Positions 7,431 to 16,939 are shown, counted from the first letter of the stretch. The stretch is DNA of 64,000 bases from Pseudobacteroides cellulosolvens ATCC 35603 = DSM 2933 (GCF_001262605.1 NZ_LGTC01000001.1:1165192-1229191), one strand, 5' to 3'. Notes: generated by a model not told the origin, from the letters alone. A program made the numbers and translations.

Positions 7431-9800
7431 ATGAGAAAGCTTGATAAAATGCTGTTTCGGGAAATTTTAAAAACAAAGTGGCAGTTTATAGCGGCTGCAG
7501 CAGTTATTTTTGCCGGAATTACCATATTTACTGCAACTATTATTTCATATAGAAATCTAAAAAATTCCATGGATTACAGCTACGAGAAATATGGCTTTTT
7601 GGATTATTATGCAAAAACTCTTGGAAATAATATATCTCCTGACCTTATTGAAAAGATCAGGATAATCGATGGAGTAGATAATGTCATGGGCAGGTTGACT
7701 GTCGATGCATCAAGCGATATAAAAGATAAGAAAAAGATTCCTGTAAGTATAATATCAGTTCCCGATAAAGGTATGCCATCTATAAATAACTTTTCAGTCA
7801 TGTCAGGAAATTATATCGATGGTAACAATCAATGCCTCCTGTCAAACAGATTCGGTAAGTTCTATGATTTGAAAAATGGGGATAGTATAAATGTATCCAT
7901 CAATAATAAAAATTACAGTTTTATGGTAGCAGGCCTTGCATTGGGCCCTGAATTCTTCAAGCTTATGAAGTCCCCCTCTTCCCTATCTAGTTCTGACGGA
8001 GATTTTGGGCTGGTTTTTGTCAGAGAATCTCAAATGTCAGCCATACTTGGTTCTAAAGGAAATTACAACGAGGTTCATGTACTATTTAAAAAAGGCAGCA
8101 AAAATCAAGCTATTATTAAAAATATTGAAAATCTCCTAGAGCCTGTAGGATTAATGTCTTCTACAGAACGCAATAAACAGCTTAGCCATATAATGGTAAG
8201 TGACGATATTGACCAGGTAAAAACCCTTGCATCCATTATTCCTGTTCTGTTCTTACTTGTAGCAGCAGCAATAATATACATAATGCAAAAAAGAATAATT
8301 ACCAATCAGAGAGTAATAATCGGTTCTATGAAGGCATTTGGTTACTCGGACAATAGAATTCTTTTTCACTATATTAAATATTCCATTGTACTTTCACTTA
8401 TGGGTTCCATTCCGGCCATCATTGCAGGCATACTATTAGGCAGGCTAATGACCTATGAAATGTATCTTAAAATGTATGAATTCCCCAAGGTAATCACAAG
8501 TTCAAGCTTTGACCTGTTTGCTTTTTCCATACTTTTAAGCCTTGTATTTTGTGTCGCTGGAAGCTTTAGTGCAGCTAAAAAGGTTCTTAGGATAGTACCT
8601 GCACAGGCAATGCGTCCTGAATCTCCTAAAGCAGGTAAACGTATTCTGATTGAAAGGCTGACCTTTATATGGAATAAGCTTGGCTTTGGCTGGAAGGTTA
8701 CTTTAAGGAATGTTTTTAGAAGCCGTCAAAGATCACTTTTGACAATAATGGGATTTGTTTTCTCAATCATGCTTTTTTTAGTTGTGTTCTCCATTACAGA
8801 TACAGTTGATGATCTTATTGATTTTCACTTTAACACCCTGCAGCTCCAAGATTATACAGCCGATTTTAAAAAACCTCTCCCCTATGACGATGCTGTTAAG
8901 TTAGTTTCAAAAGACAGCAAAGTAAAAGCTGAGCCAATACTGGAACTGCCAGTTGAAATAATCAAGGAAGATGAGAAAAAGGATACCAAGCTAATTGCAG
9001 TTAATAGCAATATGACGCTAAACAAGCTAATAGATGATGAAGGAAATGATGTAGCTGTGCCTGATGACGGAATTCTTATATCTAATGGCATTTCAAAAAA
9101 GTTGTCCATAAATAAGGGAGATACAATAAGTGTAAAGATTTACTTTAACGATGTAAAAGTAATAAAAATTAAGGTTCAAAGCATAATCAAGCAGGCAATC
9201 GGATTTAATTGCTATATAAATATGAATTCTGTCATTAAATACATGAATTTTCCCAGATATGCTACTGGCGTAATGGTAAAAACATCAGATGGCAATAAGG
9301 ATTTTATGGAAAAAAGCCTTTTAAATACTCCAGAAATTGAATCGGTTGAAAACCGTGAGAAATCATTATCCTCCATAAGGGCACTTATTAAACTTATTTA
9401 TTATTTCGCAGGATTTATGGCTGTATTTTGTGTTATTATGGGCTTTTCAATAATATTTATAACAACAATTATCAATCTTACTGAAAGAAACCGTGAGCTT
9501 GCTTCATTAAAGGTTTTGGGGTATTCAGACAAAGAAATCGGCAGAACCATATTTAGAGAAAACATCATTCTTGGGATAATTGCTCTTATTCCCGGTATCT
9601 TACTGGGTATAAGCATTAGTAATGTCATAATTCCCGAGCTAAACAGCAGGATGATGTATTTAGAGTCGGTCATTTCAGTAAGATCCTATATTGTAACCAT
9701 ATTAAGTGTTTTAATCTATATATCATTGGCACAGTTAACTATAAAAAGGAGCATAAGAAACCTTGATATGGTGGAAGTTTTAAAGAACAGAGAGGCATAA
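7431..9800 (+). CDS. ABC transporter permease, FtsX-like, two FtsX domains
   Basis: The 789-residue permease has an N-terminal helix (about 15-35), a large extracellular region, three helices near 265-375, a second extracellular region, and three C-terminal helices after about 650 (one conserved segment reads RNRELASLKVLGYSDKEIG). This is the duplicated FtsX layout of Gram-positive ten-helix permeases. The frame opens with GTG at 7422, but that GTG lies in the AGAAGGTG ribosome site, so the ATG at 7431 is the likely start. It works with the ATPase at 6673. The substrate is unknown; drug or peptide efflux is the usual guess in a TetR-led operon. Confidence 0.9.
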   Translation: MRKLDKMLFREILKTKWQFIAAAAVIFAGITIFTATIISYRNLKNSMDYSYEKYGFLDYYAKTLGNNISPDLIEKIRIIDGVDNVMGRLTVDASSDIKDKKKIPVSIISVPDKGMPSINNFSVMSGNYIDGNNQCLLSNRFGKFYDLKNGDSINVSINNKNYSFMVAGLALGPEFFKLMKSPSSLSSSDGDFGLVFVRESQMSAILGSKGNYNEVHVLFKKGSKNQAIIKNIENLLEPVGLMSSTERNKQLSHIMVSDDIDQVKTLASIIPVLFLLVAAAIIYIMQKRIITNQRVIIGSMKAFGYSDNRILFHYIKYSIVLSLMGSIPAIIAGILLGRLMTYEMYLKMYEFPKVITSSSFDLFAFSILLSLVFCVAGSFSAAKKVLRIVPAQAMRPESPKAGKRILIERLTFIWNKLGFGWKVTLRNVFRSRQRSLLTIMGFVFSIMLFLVVFSITDTVDDLIDFHFNTLQLQDYTADFKKPLPYDDAVKLVSKDSKVKAEPILELPVEIIKEDEKKDTKLIAVNSNMTLNKLIDDEGNDVAVPDDGILISNGISKKLSINKGDTISVKIYFNDVKVIKIKVQSIIKQAIGFNCYINMNSVIKYMNFPRYATGVMVKTSDGNKDFMEKSLLNTPEIESVENREKSLSSIRALIKLIYYFAGFMAVFCVIMGFSIIFITTIINLTERNRELASLKVLGYSDKEIGRTIFRENIILGIIALIPGILLGISISNVIIPELNSRMMYLESVISVRSYIVTILSVLIYISLAQLTIKRSIRNLDMVEVLKNREA

Positions 9801-9802
9801 GA

Positions 9803-9839
9803 TGGAAAACCGGAATTCATCATGAATTACGGTTTTCCA
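9803..9839. terminator. Bidirectional terminator hairpin between convergent genes
   Basis: TGGAAAACCG (9803-9812) pairs with CGGTTTTCCA (9830-9839), with an inner AATTCATCATGAATT palindrome. It starts just after the permease stop at 9800 and overlaps the last codons of the minus-strand vanW gene. Confidence 0.65.
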
Positions 9840-10740
9840 GTATTTTCACAGTCAAAGTATTACTATTTAAGTATGTTCTGATCATAATAGGATAACTACG
9901 ATTATTGCTGAACCTGAAATCATATGCTCCGTAAGTAACAGTGGCATCTTTACCCTTAGGTACATATCCCACAGCCTTTGAGTGCTTATGCCGCTCAATT
10001 ATTTTGAGCCCACATTGATCTATTGCATTGTACAATGTAGAAGATACCTGGCATATACCTCCTCCAACACCTGTACCTTTTTTGGGCATGCCGTCTTTTC
10101 TAGTAATAATTGTAGCTTTCTCATAACCTTTTTCTTCTGTTCTCCTTCCAACAATCTTATTGAAAGAAAACTGCTCACCAGGTGAAAGTTTAAGGCCATC
10201 TATCCTTTCAGAGGCTAATTCTATATTATTCACCCTCGACTCATCTTTGTCCAGTATGGAAGTAGTGTAACTACCTATAGTTACAATGTTTTCAATTAAT
10301 ATTTGTGATGTAACCAAAGGCAGTTCTTCATCAACTATAAGGTCAACCTTATTTCCTTCCGGTGCATTAAGAAGTGCTTCCATTGTCTTCTCTACGTTTA
10401 CCTTTTTCCCTATCCTGCCTTGTTTTACCTTCCAGGTAGTATTGTCCATAGTAGCATTTGATGCCTGGGTATCAATTCCAGCAGCATATGCTCTAACTTT
10501 TGTCAGTACTTCCGATTCTTTCAGGTTTCCAACATTTTCGTTATTTAAATAAACGTTTTTCCTAATAGTTCGTTCCATTGTGCCAAACCCAATGAAATTA
10601 GCAGGAGGAGTTTCTTTTGACTGGTATTCAGCATCATTAATTTCACCCTTTGAACCGCAGGAGGTTAGTAGTAGTAATGATAATAAAATAAGCACAACAT
10701 TAGGATACCTTATGAAATTGCGACTGTTGTAAGTTTTCAT
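9820..10740 (-). CDS. VanW family lipoprotein
   Basis: This protein of about 306 residues has a lipoprotein signal peptide (hydrophobic run then LLTSC, Cys near 28) and is probably anchored outside the membrane. Residues 60-145 resemble the PG_binding_4 domain often found before VanW; residues about 165-290 are the VanW domain with its hallmark GTGVGGGICQVSSTLYNA. The frame opens with GTG at 10755, but that codon is part of the GAGGAGGTG ribosome site, so the ATG at 10740 is preferred, although the spacing is rather long. VanW-domain proteins are common in clostridia, and their presence does not imply vancomycin resistance. A role in cell-wall metabolism is inferred. Confidence 0.85.
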   Translation of the reverse strand: MKTYNSRNFIRYPNVVLILLSLLLLTSCGSKGEINDAEYQSKETPPANFIGFGTMERTIRKNVYLNNENVGNLKESEVLTKVRAYAAGIDTQASNATMDNTTWKVKQGRIGKKVNVEKTMEALLNAPEGNKVDLIVDEELPLVTSQILIENIVTIGSYTTSILDKDESRVNNIELASERIDGLKLSPGEQFSFNKIVGRRTEEKGYEKATIITRKDGMPKKGTGVGGGICQVSSTLYNAIDQCGLKIIERHKHSKAVGYVPKGKDATVTYGAYDFRFSNNRSYPIMIRTYLNSNTLTVKILENRNS

Positions 10741-10901
10741 AATGTGAAATTGCACCTCCTCAACTTTATTATTAGTGACAGAACAGAAAAGTATGTCTTG
10801 CTATTTTTTCTATTATTGATTAAAGTACCAGGTTTTTTTCAAAACAATATGCAGATATTAATGATTAATCATTAATTTTGAATATGGAAAGGTGTATTGA
10901 A

Positions 10902-11591
10902 GTGTCTAAAATTAACAAGAGGAAGTACTTCTTAACAATATCAATAGTTTTAATTACTTTGCTCTTATTGGTATCTATACCTGCATGTGCTCATGCTGCA
11001 CAAACTAAAAAGATAGTTATAGATCCGGGACATGGAGGAATAGACAGTGGATGCACAATAAAAAATATATATGAGAAGAATATCAATCTTGATATTTCTA
11101 TGAAGGTTAAAAGCTATCTGGAACAAAATGGCTTTAATGTCGTTTTAACAAGAAACGGTGATGAATCATTATATAAATATTGCAAAACCGGTGATACCAT
11201 TGAAAAAAGAGATCTCAATGCACGGGTAAATAAGATAAATGAAAGCAATGCCAGTATTTTTGTTAGCATCCATGCTGATAGTTATTATGACCATACCATC
11301 AACGGATCAATAGTATACTTTTTCAGTGAACAATGTTTGCAATCCAAAGCTCTGGCAAAAAGTATACAAAGGTCTTTAAATGGCCTTACTGCAGACGGAA
11401 AAAAGCGAATGTCCCATAATTCCCGGGCAGAGGATTATTACATTTTAAGAAATACATCTATACCGGGTGTATTGGTTGAAACCGGTTTTCTCACAAATCC
11501 CAGGGAACGTTCTTTGCTTGCTACAGACGAATTTAGACAAAAAATAGCAAACTCAATTGCTTCAGGGATTACACAATATATGAAAAACTAA
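10902..11591 (+). CDS. N-acetylmuramoyl-L-alanine amidase, CwlD-like (Amidase_3)
   Basis: A secreted zinc amidase that cleaves the bond between MurNAc and L-alanine in peptidoglycan. After a signal peptide (hydrophobic run ending in ACAHA), the Amidase_3 domain covers about residues 40-228 with the metal and catalytic motifs DPGHGG, the Glu in NIYEKNINL, SIHADS and VETGFL. Length and order resemble CwlD, which makes muramic lactam in spore cortex, though a vegetative role is not excluded. The frame opens with TTG at 10878, but the GTG at 10902 has the GGAAAGGTG site 7 bp upstream and gives a normal signal peptide, so I chose it. A terminator follows at 11641. Confidence 0.88.
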   Translation: MSKINKRKYFLTISIVLITLLLLVSIPACAHAAQTKKIVIDPGHGGIDSGCTIKNIYEKNINLDISMKVKSYLEQNGFNVVLTRNGDESLYKYCKTGDTIEKRDLNARVNKINESNASIFVSIHADSYYDHTINGSIVYFFSEQCLQSKALAKSIQRSLNGLTADGKKRMSHNSRAEDYYILRNTSIPGVLVETGFLTNPRERSLLATDEFRQKIANSIASGITQYMKN

Positions 11592-11640
11592 ATTTTGCTA
11601 AAATACCATATGATCCCAACCGGTTCCTGTTATATTACTT

Positions 11641-11667
11641 TGACCTCCATTTGAGGTCATTTTTATA
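11641..11667 (+). terminator. Intrinsic terminator after the amidase gene
   Basis: TGACCTC and GAGGTCA form a stem around a five-base loop, followed by TTTTTATAT. It lies 50 bp past the amidase stop. Confidence 0.75.
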
Positions 11668-11766
11668 TCCTGGAAATCTCCTAAAAAAATTTTATAAGAT
11701 TTATGGAGCGAAAAAACGTGTTGCTGCGTCAAATAGGTGTATGCATAATAAGGAAGGAGGCAGTTT

Positions 11767-12324
11767 ATGTATTCCCTTTCGGTACCAAAGGAGAATTACT
11801 CAGGTGATAATCAGGATAAAGACAAATTAATGCATAGACTAATGGACACTTATGGTAAAGACGTGCTCAGAACCTCGTATATGTACTTGAAGGACATGCA
11901 AAAAGCCGAGGATGCTTTTCAGGAAGTATTTATTAAAGTTTTTAATAAGTATGAAAGCTTTAAAGGAGAAAGCAGTGAGAAAACCTGGATTATAAAAATA
12001 ACAATCAATGTATGCAAGGATTTATTGCGTAGTTCATGGATAAAAAGAGTGCTGCTTACCGATAAATTCAAGGAGCGAAGCAAAGGAACGGGTATTGAGA
12101 ACAGAATTATTAAAATGGATGAAAACAGGCTCCTGTTTGATGAAGTGCTATCCCTTTCCCAACCGTTCAAGGAAGTTATTTTACTTTACTACTACCAGAA
12201 CTGCGATACCTCAGAAATAAGCAAAATTTTGAATATTGCAGAAGGAACTGTAAGGAGCAGGCTCCACAGGGCTCGTGAGATACTTAAAAACAAGTTGGGA
12301 GGGAGGATTGACTTGAATGAGTAA
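11767..12324 (+). CDS. ECF-type RNA polymerase sigma factor
   Basis: A 185-residue sigma-70 family factor of the extracytoplasmic-function class. Region 2 lies at about 25-90 (KAEDAFQEVFIKVFNKYESF and TWIIKITINVCKD), and region 4 at about 125-178 (LSQPFKEVILLYYYQNCDTS, then EGTVRSRLHRARE). Regions 1.1 and 3 are absent, as usual for the class. A strong AAGGAGG site precedes the ATG. The next gene overlaps by 8 bp and encodes a single-pass membrane protein, the expected place for its anti-sigma factor. The inducing signal is probably envelope-related (inference). Confidence 0.92.
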   Translation: MYSLSVPKENYSGDNQDKDKLMHRLMDTYGKDVLRTSYMYLKDMQKAEDAFQEVFIKVFNKYESFKGESSEKTWIIKITINVCKDLLRSSWIKRVLLTDKFKERSKGTGIENRIIKMDENRLLFDEVLSLSQPFKEVILLYYYQNCDTSEISKILNIAEGTVRSRLHRAREILKNKLGGRIDLNE

Positions 12325-13027
12325 AATGAAGGACTTTAAAAACATAGCAGATGAAATTATGTGTGATATAAATGTTAGCAATGAGCTTAAGGAAAAAACA
12401 TTAAATCAATGCAAAAAGAAGAGACAAGTTTCAAGTAGCAGAATTTTAATAGCAGCTGCGTGTTTTCTCTTGATTATCGGCTCTGTAAGTGTATCACATT
12501 TTCTCTCGTTAAAGATTCAAAAAGGAACAGATAAGAACCCGCAGGTAAATATAATGTCAGGTACTTCTGAGGGCACAAAAACCCTTCCAGGAGAAATTGG
12601 AATAAGCAGCAATCCTGAGGTTGGCAAAATTAAGGAGTGGACCCTTACTGCACTTGATGAGGCAAAAAAGGATTTTGGGAATCTTTTTCTTACACCCTCG
12701 TATATACCTGGAAACTTTAAACTGGATAAAGTTTATGCATCAGGAACCGAAGATCACGTAGCTTCTAAAATTACACTTACCTATTTTGCCGGAGATAAAT
12801 CGTTTTTGATTATTGAAGAAAAAAGTGAGATGGATTATGGACTAACTAATTTTAACAAAATTGATATAAATGGTACTACCGGATATATAAAGCCAGTTCC
12901 ATTAGATAACGGCGAAAATGCCGGTTTGGATACCGAAATTCATTGGTTTAAAAGCGGGGTTCACTACTCCGTTATGGGACTTATAACACAGGATGAGGCT
13001 ACCAAGATAGCCGTGTCTATGAAGTGA
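12317..13027 (+). CDS. Membrane protein with DUF4367-like domain, probable anti-sigma factor
   Basis: A 236-residue protein with about 40 cytoplasmic residues (MKDFKNIADEIMCDINVSNE...), one transmembrane helix at about 42-62, a Ser/Thr-rich linker and an extracytoplasmic DUF4367-like domain at about 110-236 (LTPSYIPGNFKLDKVYA, and INGTTGYIKP near 180). Proteins of this layout next to ECF sigma factors usually hold the sigma factor at the membrane until a signal arrives. The start overlaps the sigma gene, implying translational coupling. The short cytoplasmic part lacks a zinc-binding HxxxCxxC motif, so the anti-sigma role rests on position. Confidence 0.75.
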   Translation: MSKMKDFKNIADEIMCDINVSNELKEKTLNQCKKKRQVSSSRILIAAACFLLIIGSVSVSHFLSLKIQKGTDKNPQVNIMSGTSEGTKTLPGEIGISSNPEVGKIKEWTLTALDEAKKDFGNLFLTPSYIPGNFKLDKVYASGTEDHVASKITLTYFAGDKSFLIIEEKSEMDYGLTNFNKIDINGTTGYIKPVPLDNGENAGLDTEIHWFKSGVHYSVMGLITQDEATKIAVSMK

Positions 13028-13075
13028 TTAAATATAAATTTATAGATGTAAAAAAAACAAATGGAGGAATTATTT

Positions 13076-13694
13076 ATGATAATATCAAAATTAACCAAAG
13101 CTTTTATTCTCGGATCTTGTATAACAGTACTTTCATCAACTGCTGCTTTTGCTCAAACAGGAGGTGAAGTGTCTCAAGGAGTATCTTCAGTCCAGCAATC
13201 AGATATTGAAAGTCCTCTTTTTAAAAAAACAAACAGAAATCGATAAGTTTGTTTTTGAAACACACGCTAAAGAAATTGCAGAAAAGGGGTTCACAGTGAC
13301 CAGTACCGCACCTGTAGGTAACTATGTTGAAATTGGCATTACACCATATAATGAAGCAAATGCCGAATATCTGTACAACGCATTTGGAAAGGACATGGTT
13401 AAGGTAATTGAAGGTCAGCAGGCTATGACTATGGATACCGCGACAACAAGTGTCAATACCGGAGATGAAATTTCCCAAACAACTGCTAGCGGTACAACTG
13501 GAGAGGAAATTTTCCAGACAACTGCTAGCGGCAATACCGGAGAGGAGATTTATCAAACGACTGCTTCAGGAGAAACTAAAGAAACCTCTCAAATGCTTTC
13601 ACCAATGGTAATTGCTCTGTCCTGTACAGCCGGTGCAGGTATACTTGGGAGTGCCATTATTGTATTAAGAAGACGCAAAGCTGCAAATAGCTAA
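13076..13694 (+). pseudogene. Frameshifted secreted, C-terminally anchored repeat protein
   Basis: As read, the gene is split into two frames. The first begins at the ATG at 13076 (GGAGG site just upstream) and encodes a clear signal peptide (ILGSCITVLSSTAAFAQ), then stops at 13246. The second frame runs to 13694 and encodes the rest. Removing one A from the A7 run at 13223-13229 joins them into 205 residues. The mature part has a compact segment (about 60-115), three 13-residue repeats containing QTTASG, and a C-terminal helix followed by RRRKAA, like a membrane or wall anchor without LPXTG. It sits behind the ECF sigma and anti-sigma pair. It could be a true pseudogene, a phase-variable gene or a sequence error. 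Confidence 0.7.
13461..13577 (+). repeat. Three tandem 39-bp coding repeats
   Basis: Units at 13461-13499, 13500-13538 and 13539-13577 encode 13-residue repeats of the type GEEIxQTTASGxT. Codon differences between units show they are not freshly duplicated. They form a Thr/Ser/Glu-rich stalk before the C-terminal helix. Confidence 0.85.
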
Positions 13695-13700
13695 AAATAT

Positions 13701-13736
13701 AGGACCCGTGACTTAACTTTTTTCACGGGTCCTTTT
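13701..13736 (+). terminator. Intrinsic terminator after the sigma-factor operon
   Basis: AGGACCCGTGA pairs with TCACGGGTCCT, followed by TTTTA. It closes the ECF sigma, anti-sigma and surface-protein operon. The following 90 bp to 13828 show nothing clear. Confidence 0.85.
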
Positions 13737-13828
13737 AATATAGCAATTTATGATGGCTTGTGTTGCTTGCATTTCAACAATTGAATTTCCAGAGTGCTTG
13801 GATATTTAGATATAGTTAAACATTAATA

Positions 13829-13858
13829 AAAGCTGGCGGATTTAGCTCCAGCCAGCTT
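13829..13858 (-). terminator. Intrinsic terminator of the amino acid importer operon
   Basis: On the minus strand AAGCTGGC and GCCAGCTT form a stem followed by TTATTAAT. It lies about 40 bp downstream of the ATPase stop at 13897. Confidence 0.65.
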
Positions 13859-13896
13859 ATTTGTATGTCCAGGAAATTATGGTTTATGCACCACAA

Positions 13897-14652
13897 TTAC
13901 AGAACTTTTTGCAAAAATGATTTAGTTCTCTCATGTTTAGGGTTTGTAAAAATCTGTCCTGGTGTACCATCTTCCAGAATTTCACCTCTGTCCATAAATA
14001 ATACTCTACTTGCTACCTCTTTGGCAAATCCCATCTCATGAGTCACAACAAGCATTGTCATCCCTTCTCTTGCAAGTTCTTTCATTACTTCTAAAACCTC
14101 GCCAACCAATTCAGGATCTAAAGCCGATGTAGGTTCATCAAAGAGCATGATTTTAGGCTTCATCGCAAGTGCCCTTGCAATAGCAACCCTTTGCTGTTGG
14201 CCTCCTGAAAGCCTGGAGGGAAATTCATCTTTTTTGTCCTCAAGACCAACCTTTCTAAGGAGTATTAAACCATATTCCGTAGCTTCCTTAACACTCAGCT
14301 TTTTAACTGTAACAGGAGCCTCAATAACATTCTGAAGTACAGTCATATGAGGAAAGAGATTAAACCTTTGAAAAACCATTCCAAGCTTTGTACATATTTC
14401 TGAAACCTTTTTCTGAGATATCTTTAACTGATCCCTTCCTGATACTCTTTGATCTATCAACTCCCCCTCAATATAAACACTTCCTGAGGTGATACGCTCC
14501 AAGTGGTTGAGACATCTTAGCATGGTGCTCTTACCTGAACCGCTGGGGCCGATTACGCACACAACCTCACCCTTTGAAATCTCGAAATTGATATTTTTTA
14601 ATACCTCCAGATTCCCGAAGGATTTTGCCACTTTTTCCATTTTTACCATCAT
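13897..14652 (-). CDS. Polar amino acid ABC transporter ATP-binding protein, GlnQ/HisP type
   Basis: A 251-residue ATPase with Walker [11 protein letters not shown] loop [11 protein letters not shown], signature [14 protein letters not shown], Walker [13 protein letters not shown] and H-loop VTHE. The Q-loop region and its length are typical of polar amino acid importers. The frame is open to 14703, but the ATG at 14652 has GAGGTG six bases upstream and starts 13 bp after the permease stop, so I use it. It drives uptake together with the permease at 14666 and the binding lipoprotein at 15417. Confidence 0.93.
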   Translation of the reverse strand: MMVKMEKVAKSFGNLEVLKNINFEISKGEVVCVIGPSGSGKSTMLRCLNHLERITSGSVYIEGELIDQRVSGRDQLKISQKKVSEICTKLGMVFQRFNLFPHMTVLQNVIEAPVTVKKLSVKEATEYGLILLRKVGLEDKKDEFPSRLSGGQQQRVAIARALAMKPKIMLFDEPTSALDPELVGEVLEVMKELAREGMTMLVVTHEMGFAKEVASRVLFMDRGEILEDGTPGQIFTNPKHERTKSFLQKVL

Positions 14653-14665
14653 GCTAATCACCTCA

Positions 14666-15322
14666 CTATTCATAAACCGAATACTTTTTCTCAAGTTTTT
14701 CAAATATAACTGTAAAAAATGTTGTCATTGCTAAAAACAATATAGCTGCAGGTATATATATAGCCGCATTTGACTCTCTTGTAGATATCTGGTTGGTAAC
14801 TTTCATAAGCTCCGTCATTGCAATCATGGCAACTAATGAAGAATCCTTCAAAAGTGCAATGAGTTCATTTCCCACAGGGGGTATAAGACGCCTGTATGAT
14901 TGAGGCACAATAACTCTTCTCATCGCCTGCCCATAACTCATACCCAAAGCCTTGGCCGCTTCCATCTGGCCTTTGTCGATTGATTGTATTGCAGCCCTTA
15001 TAATTTCTGCAAGGTAGGCTGCAGAGTTTAAAGCAAGTGCCAAAAGAGCAGGAATCCATTGCCCTGGCAAAGTAAGAGAAGGATGGATATTCGGAAGTGC
15101 ATAGTAGATGAAGAACAACTGCATTAATAATGGTGTACCCCTAAAAAGCCATATATAAAACCAACAAATTCTATCAATAAATTTATTCTTTGACAGCCTT
15201 CCCAATGCTAAAAACAGTCCCAATATGGCACCGAAAAAAACAGAGATAACAGTTAACAGTATTGTATTTCTTGCCCCCTCAAGCAGTGCGGGCATATATC
15301 CCATAAGTTTATCCAAGTCCAA
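14666..15322 (-). CDS. Polar amino acid ABC transporter permease, HisM/GlnP type
   Basis: A permease of about 218 residues with five or six membrane helices and the binding-protein-dependent transport motif around [21 protein letters not shown]. An ATG exists at 15355 but has no ribosome site and abuts the T run of a terminator-like hairpin. The TTG at 15322 has GGGGGAG nine bases upstream and gives the usual length, so I prefer it. There is only one permease gene, so the transporter is likely a permease homodimer with two GlnQ-type ATPases. Confidence 0.88.
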   Translation of the reverse strand: MDLDKLMGYMPALLEGARNTILLTVISVFFGAILGLFLALGRLSKNKFIDRICWFYIWLFRGTPLLMQLFFIYYALPNIHPSLTLPGQWIPALLALALNSAAYLAEIIRAAIQSIDKGQMEAAKALGMSYGQAMRRVIVPQSYRRLIPPVGNELIALLKDSSLVAMIAMTELMKVTNQISTRESNAAIYIPAAILFLAMTTFFTVIFEKLEKKYSVYE

Positions 15323-15357
15323 TTTTAACAACTCCCCCGAAAAAACGTTTATCATTT

Positions 15358-15402
15358 AAAAATGCGTTGAACAGAACAACAAACACAATCTGCTCAACGC
15401 AT
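15358..15402 (-). terminator. Intercistronic terminator or attenuator between binding-protein and permease genes
   Basis: On the minus strand TGCGTTGAGCAG pairs with CTGTTCAACGCA and is followed by TTTTTAAATG. It sits between the binding-protein stop and the permease start. Partial termination here would give more binding protein than permease, a common design for such importers (inference). Confidence 0.75.
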
Positions 15403-15416
15403 CTAGGTATGGCTAA

Positions 15417-16259
15417 TTATTGTAAATTCTTCGTTACATCTTCACCGAACCATTTTTCAGATATCTTCTTCATGGTTCCATCAGCCTGCATATCATCCAA
15501 TATTTTGTTTGCCTTGTCTCTCAATTCAGTATCCTTCTTTTTGAAGCACAATGCCATTGGCTCAGCATCAGGACTTTCCCAGGCAATGATATACTTATCC
15601 TTGTTGTTAGCTATGTAATATTTTGCAACAACTATATCACATATTACCGCATCTAGCCTTCCTGCATCGAGATCCATGAATGGTTGTGTTACCAGTGGGT
15701 ATGTAGACATATCATTTTCAACCACTTTTTTGTTTTTTATAAGATCCCTACAGAAATCCTCAGATGTACTTCCTGCTTGTAAACCAACTTTCTTACCGTT
15801 AAGGTTATCGGTTGATTTTATATCAGTTGTTGATTTCTTGGTTACAATAACCTGTTTATTAGCTATGTAAGGCTTGGTAAGTGAATGCTCCTTTTGCCTT
15901 TCTTCATTGATGCTGACAGATGAAATAATGGCATCAAACTTGTTAATCTCTAGTGCCTGAAAAATACCTGTCCAATCGTTTGAAACAAACTGTACATCTG
16001 ATTTTCCAAGTCTTTTACCCAATTCTTTTGCCACATCAACATCAAACCCGATTGTTGTTTTACCATCGGAATCTTTAAATTCCATAGGTGGATAGTTATC
16101 ATCAACACCTACAAGCAAAACATCACTTTTAGTTCCGCTATCCGAGCTTTGATCTGTATTTGTACTTTCTGTACCGGTTCCGCAAGCAGTTAATGTTAGA
16201 ATTAAAATGACCACTAAAGCTGTAACTCGAAGTAAATTTCTTTTTTTCAACCTCAACAT
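15417..16259 (-). CDS. Polar amino acid ABC transporter substrate-binding lipoprotein
   Basis: A 280-residue extracellular solute-binding protein (family 3). The signal peptide ends in a lipobox (TLTACG, Cys near 26), followed by a Ser/Thr-rich linker and the SBP_bac_3 domain from about 48 (VGVDDNYPPMEFKD, then GFDVDVAKELGKRLG). It captures an amino acid outside the membrane for the permease and ATPase downstream. AAAGGAGG precedes the ATG. The specific ligand cannot be told from sequence alone. Confidence 0.93.
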   Translation of the reverse strand: MLRLKKRNLLRVTALVVILILTLTACGTGTESTNTDQSSDSGTKSDVLLVGVDDNYPPMEFKDSDGKTTIGFDVDVAKELGKRLGKSDVQFVSNDWTGIFQALEINKFDAIISSVSINEERQKEHSLTKPYIANKQVIVTKKSTTDIKSTDNLNGKKVGLQAGSTSEDFCRDLIKNKKVVENDMSTYPLVTQPFMDLDAGRLDAVICDIVVAKYYIANNKDKYIIAWESPDAEPMALCFKKKDTELRDKANKILDDMQADGTMKKISEKWFGEDVTKNLQ

Positions 16260-16291
16260 AAAAAACCTCCTTTAAACTTCTTGTTATGTGT

Positions 16292-16675
16292 TTATGAATT
16301 TAACTTTTTAAATATGTTATCTTTAATCTTATTTCTTAAATGAATTGAATTAACACCTTCGTTGATAAGAGCCTGTCTTATGTACTCTATCTCAGCTTCG
16401 GTAAGGAGTATTGACCTGCCCCGGTTATCGGATTTAATATGTATCATTATTTCTGTAATAGTTTTTTTAGCACATTCCATATCATCAAAGAAGTAAACTT
16501 CATGCTGCTCATCATAAATTCCATTATTTTTCTTATAAATAGCAGCGAGATCCGGTGTATTGATTCCTGTACGTATTGAAATGTCATTTAATTTGTAAAG
16601 CCCAACATAGTCTACATAATATTTATTTTGGTGCAGACTGGAAGCTCTGACTAAAAAACTTTCTCCACTTATCAT
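16292..16675 (-). CDS. Unknown 127-residue protein upstream of the amino acid importer
   Basis: A soluble, charged protein with no signal peptide. Residues 20-75 look like a mixed alpha/beta region (YYVDYVGLYKLNDISIRTG, with VYFFDDME near 62), and residues 85-127 are helical and basic (TEAEIEYIRQALINEG). GGGAGAGA precedes the ATG. It ends 32 bp before the binding-protein gene on the same strand, so it may be the first gene of that operon. No family is recognised. The 260 bp upstream (16676-16939), shared with the divergent DMT gene, show only A+T-rich sequence. Confidence 0.65.
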   Translation of the reverse strand: MISGESFLVRASSLHQNKYYVDYVGLYKLNDISIRTGINTPDLAAIYKKNNGIYDEQHEVYFFDDMECAKKTITEIMIHIKSDNRGRSILLTEAEIEYIRQALINEGVNSIHLRNKIKDNIFKKLNS

Positions 16676-16939
16676 ATTTTTCTCTCCCGGATTTTTTTGG
16701 AATTGTCATATTAATTATAACAGCATTAATATTATGGCACAATAAGGCTAACATCATTATTTTGTATATTGTTCAGGTGCTATTTTCCCAACTTTATAAG
16801 AATTATGCCGCATTAATCTTATTTGCTAATTAACGAAAACAACATGTTATGTAAAATTATTATGTTAATTTGTAGATTGTAAATTTAAATTGTGTTATAT
16901 TAATTGTGTTGTTTTAATTTTAAACTCTGGAGTTTTTTT

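Noticed and set aside
9820..10740. Vancomycin resistance gene
   Set aside because: VanW-domain proteins are widespread in clostridia, and no vanHAX or other resistance genes are present.
11700..11735. Autoregulatory ECF promoter before the sigma gene (CGTC near 11727)
   Set aside because: No AAC-type -35 element lies at 15-17 bp spacing.
13218..13230. Programmed -1 frameshift at the T5A7C run
   Set aside because: The join needs a +1 shift (one base skipped), not -1, and no stimulatory structure is evident.
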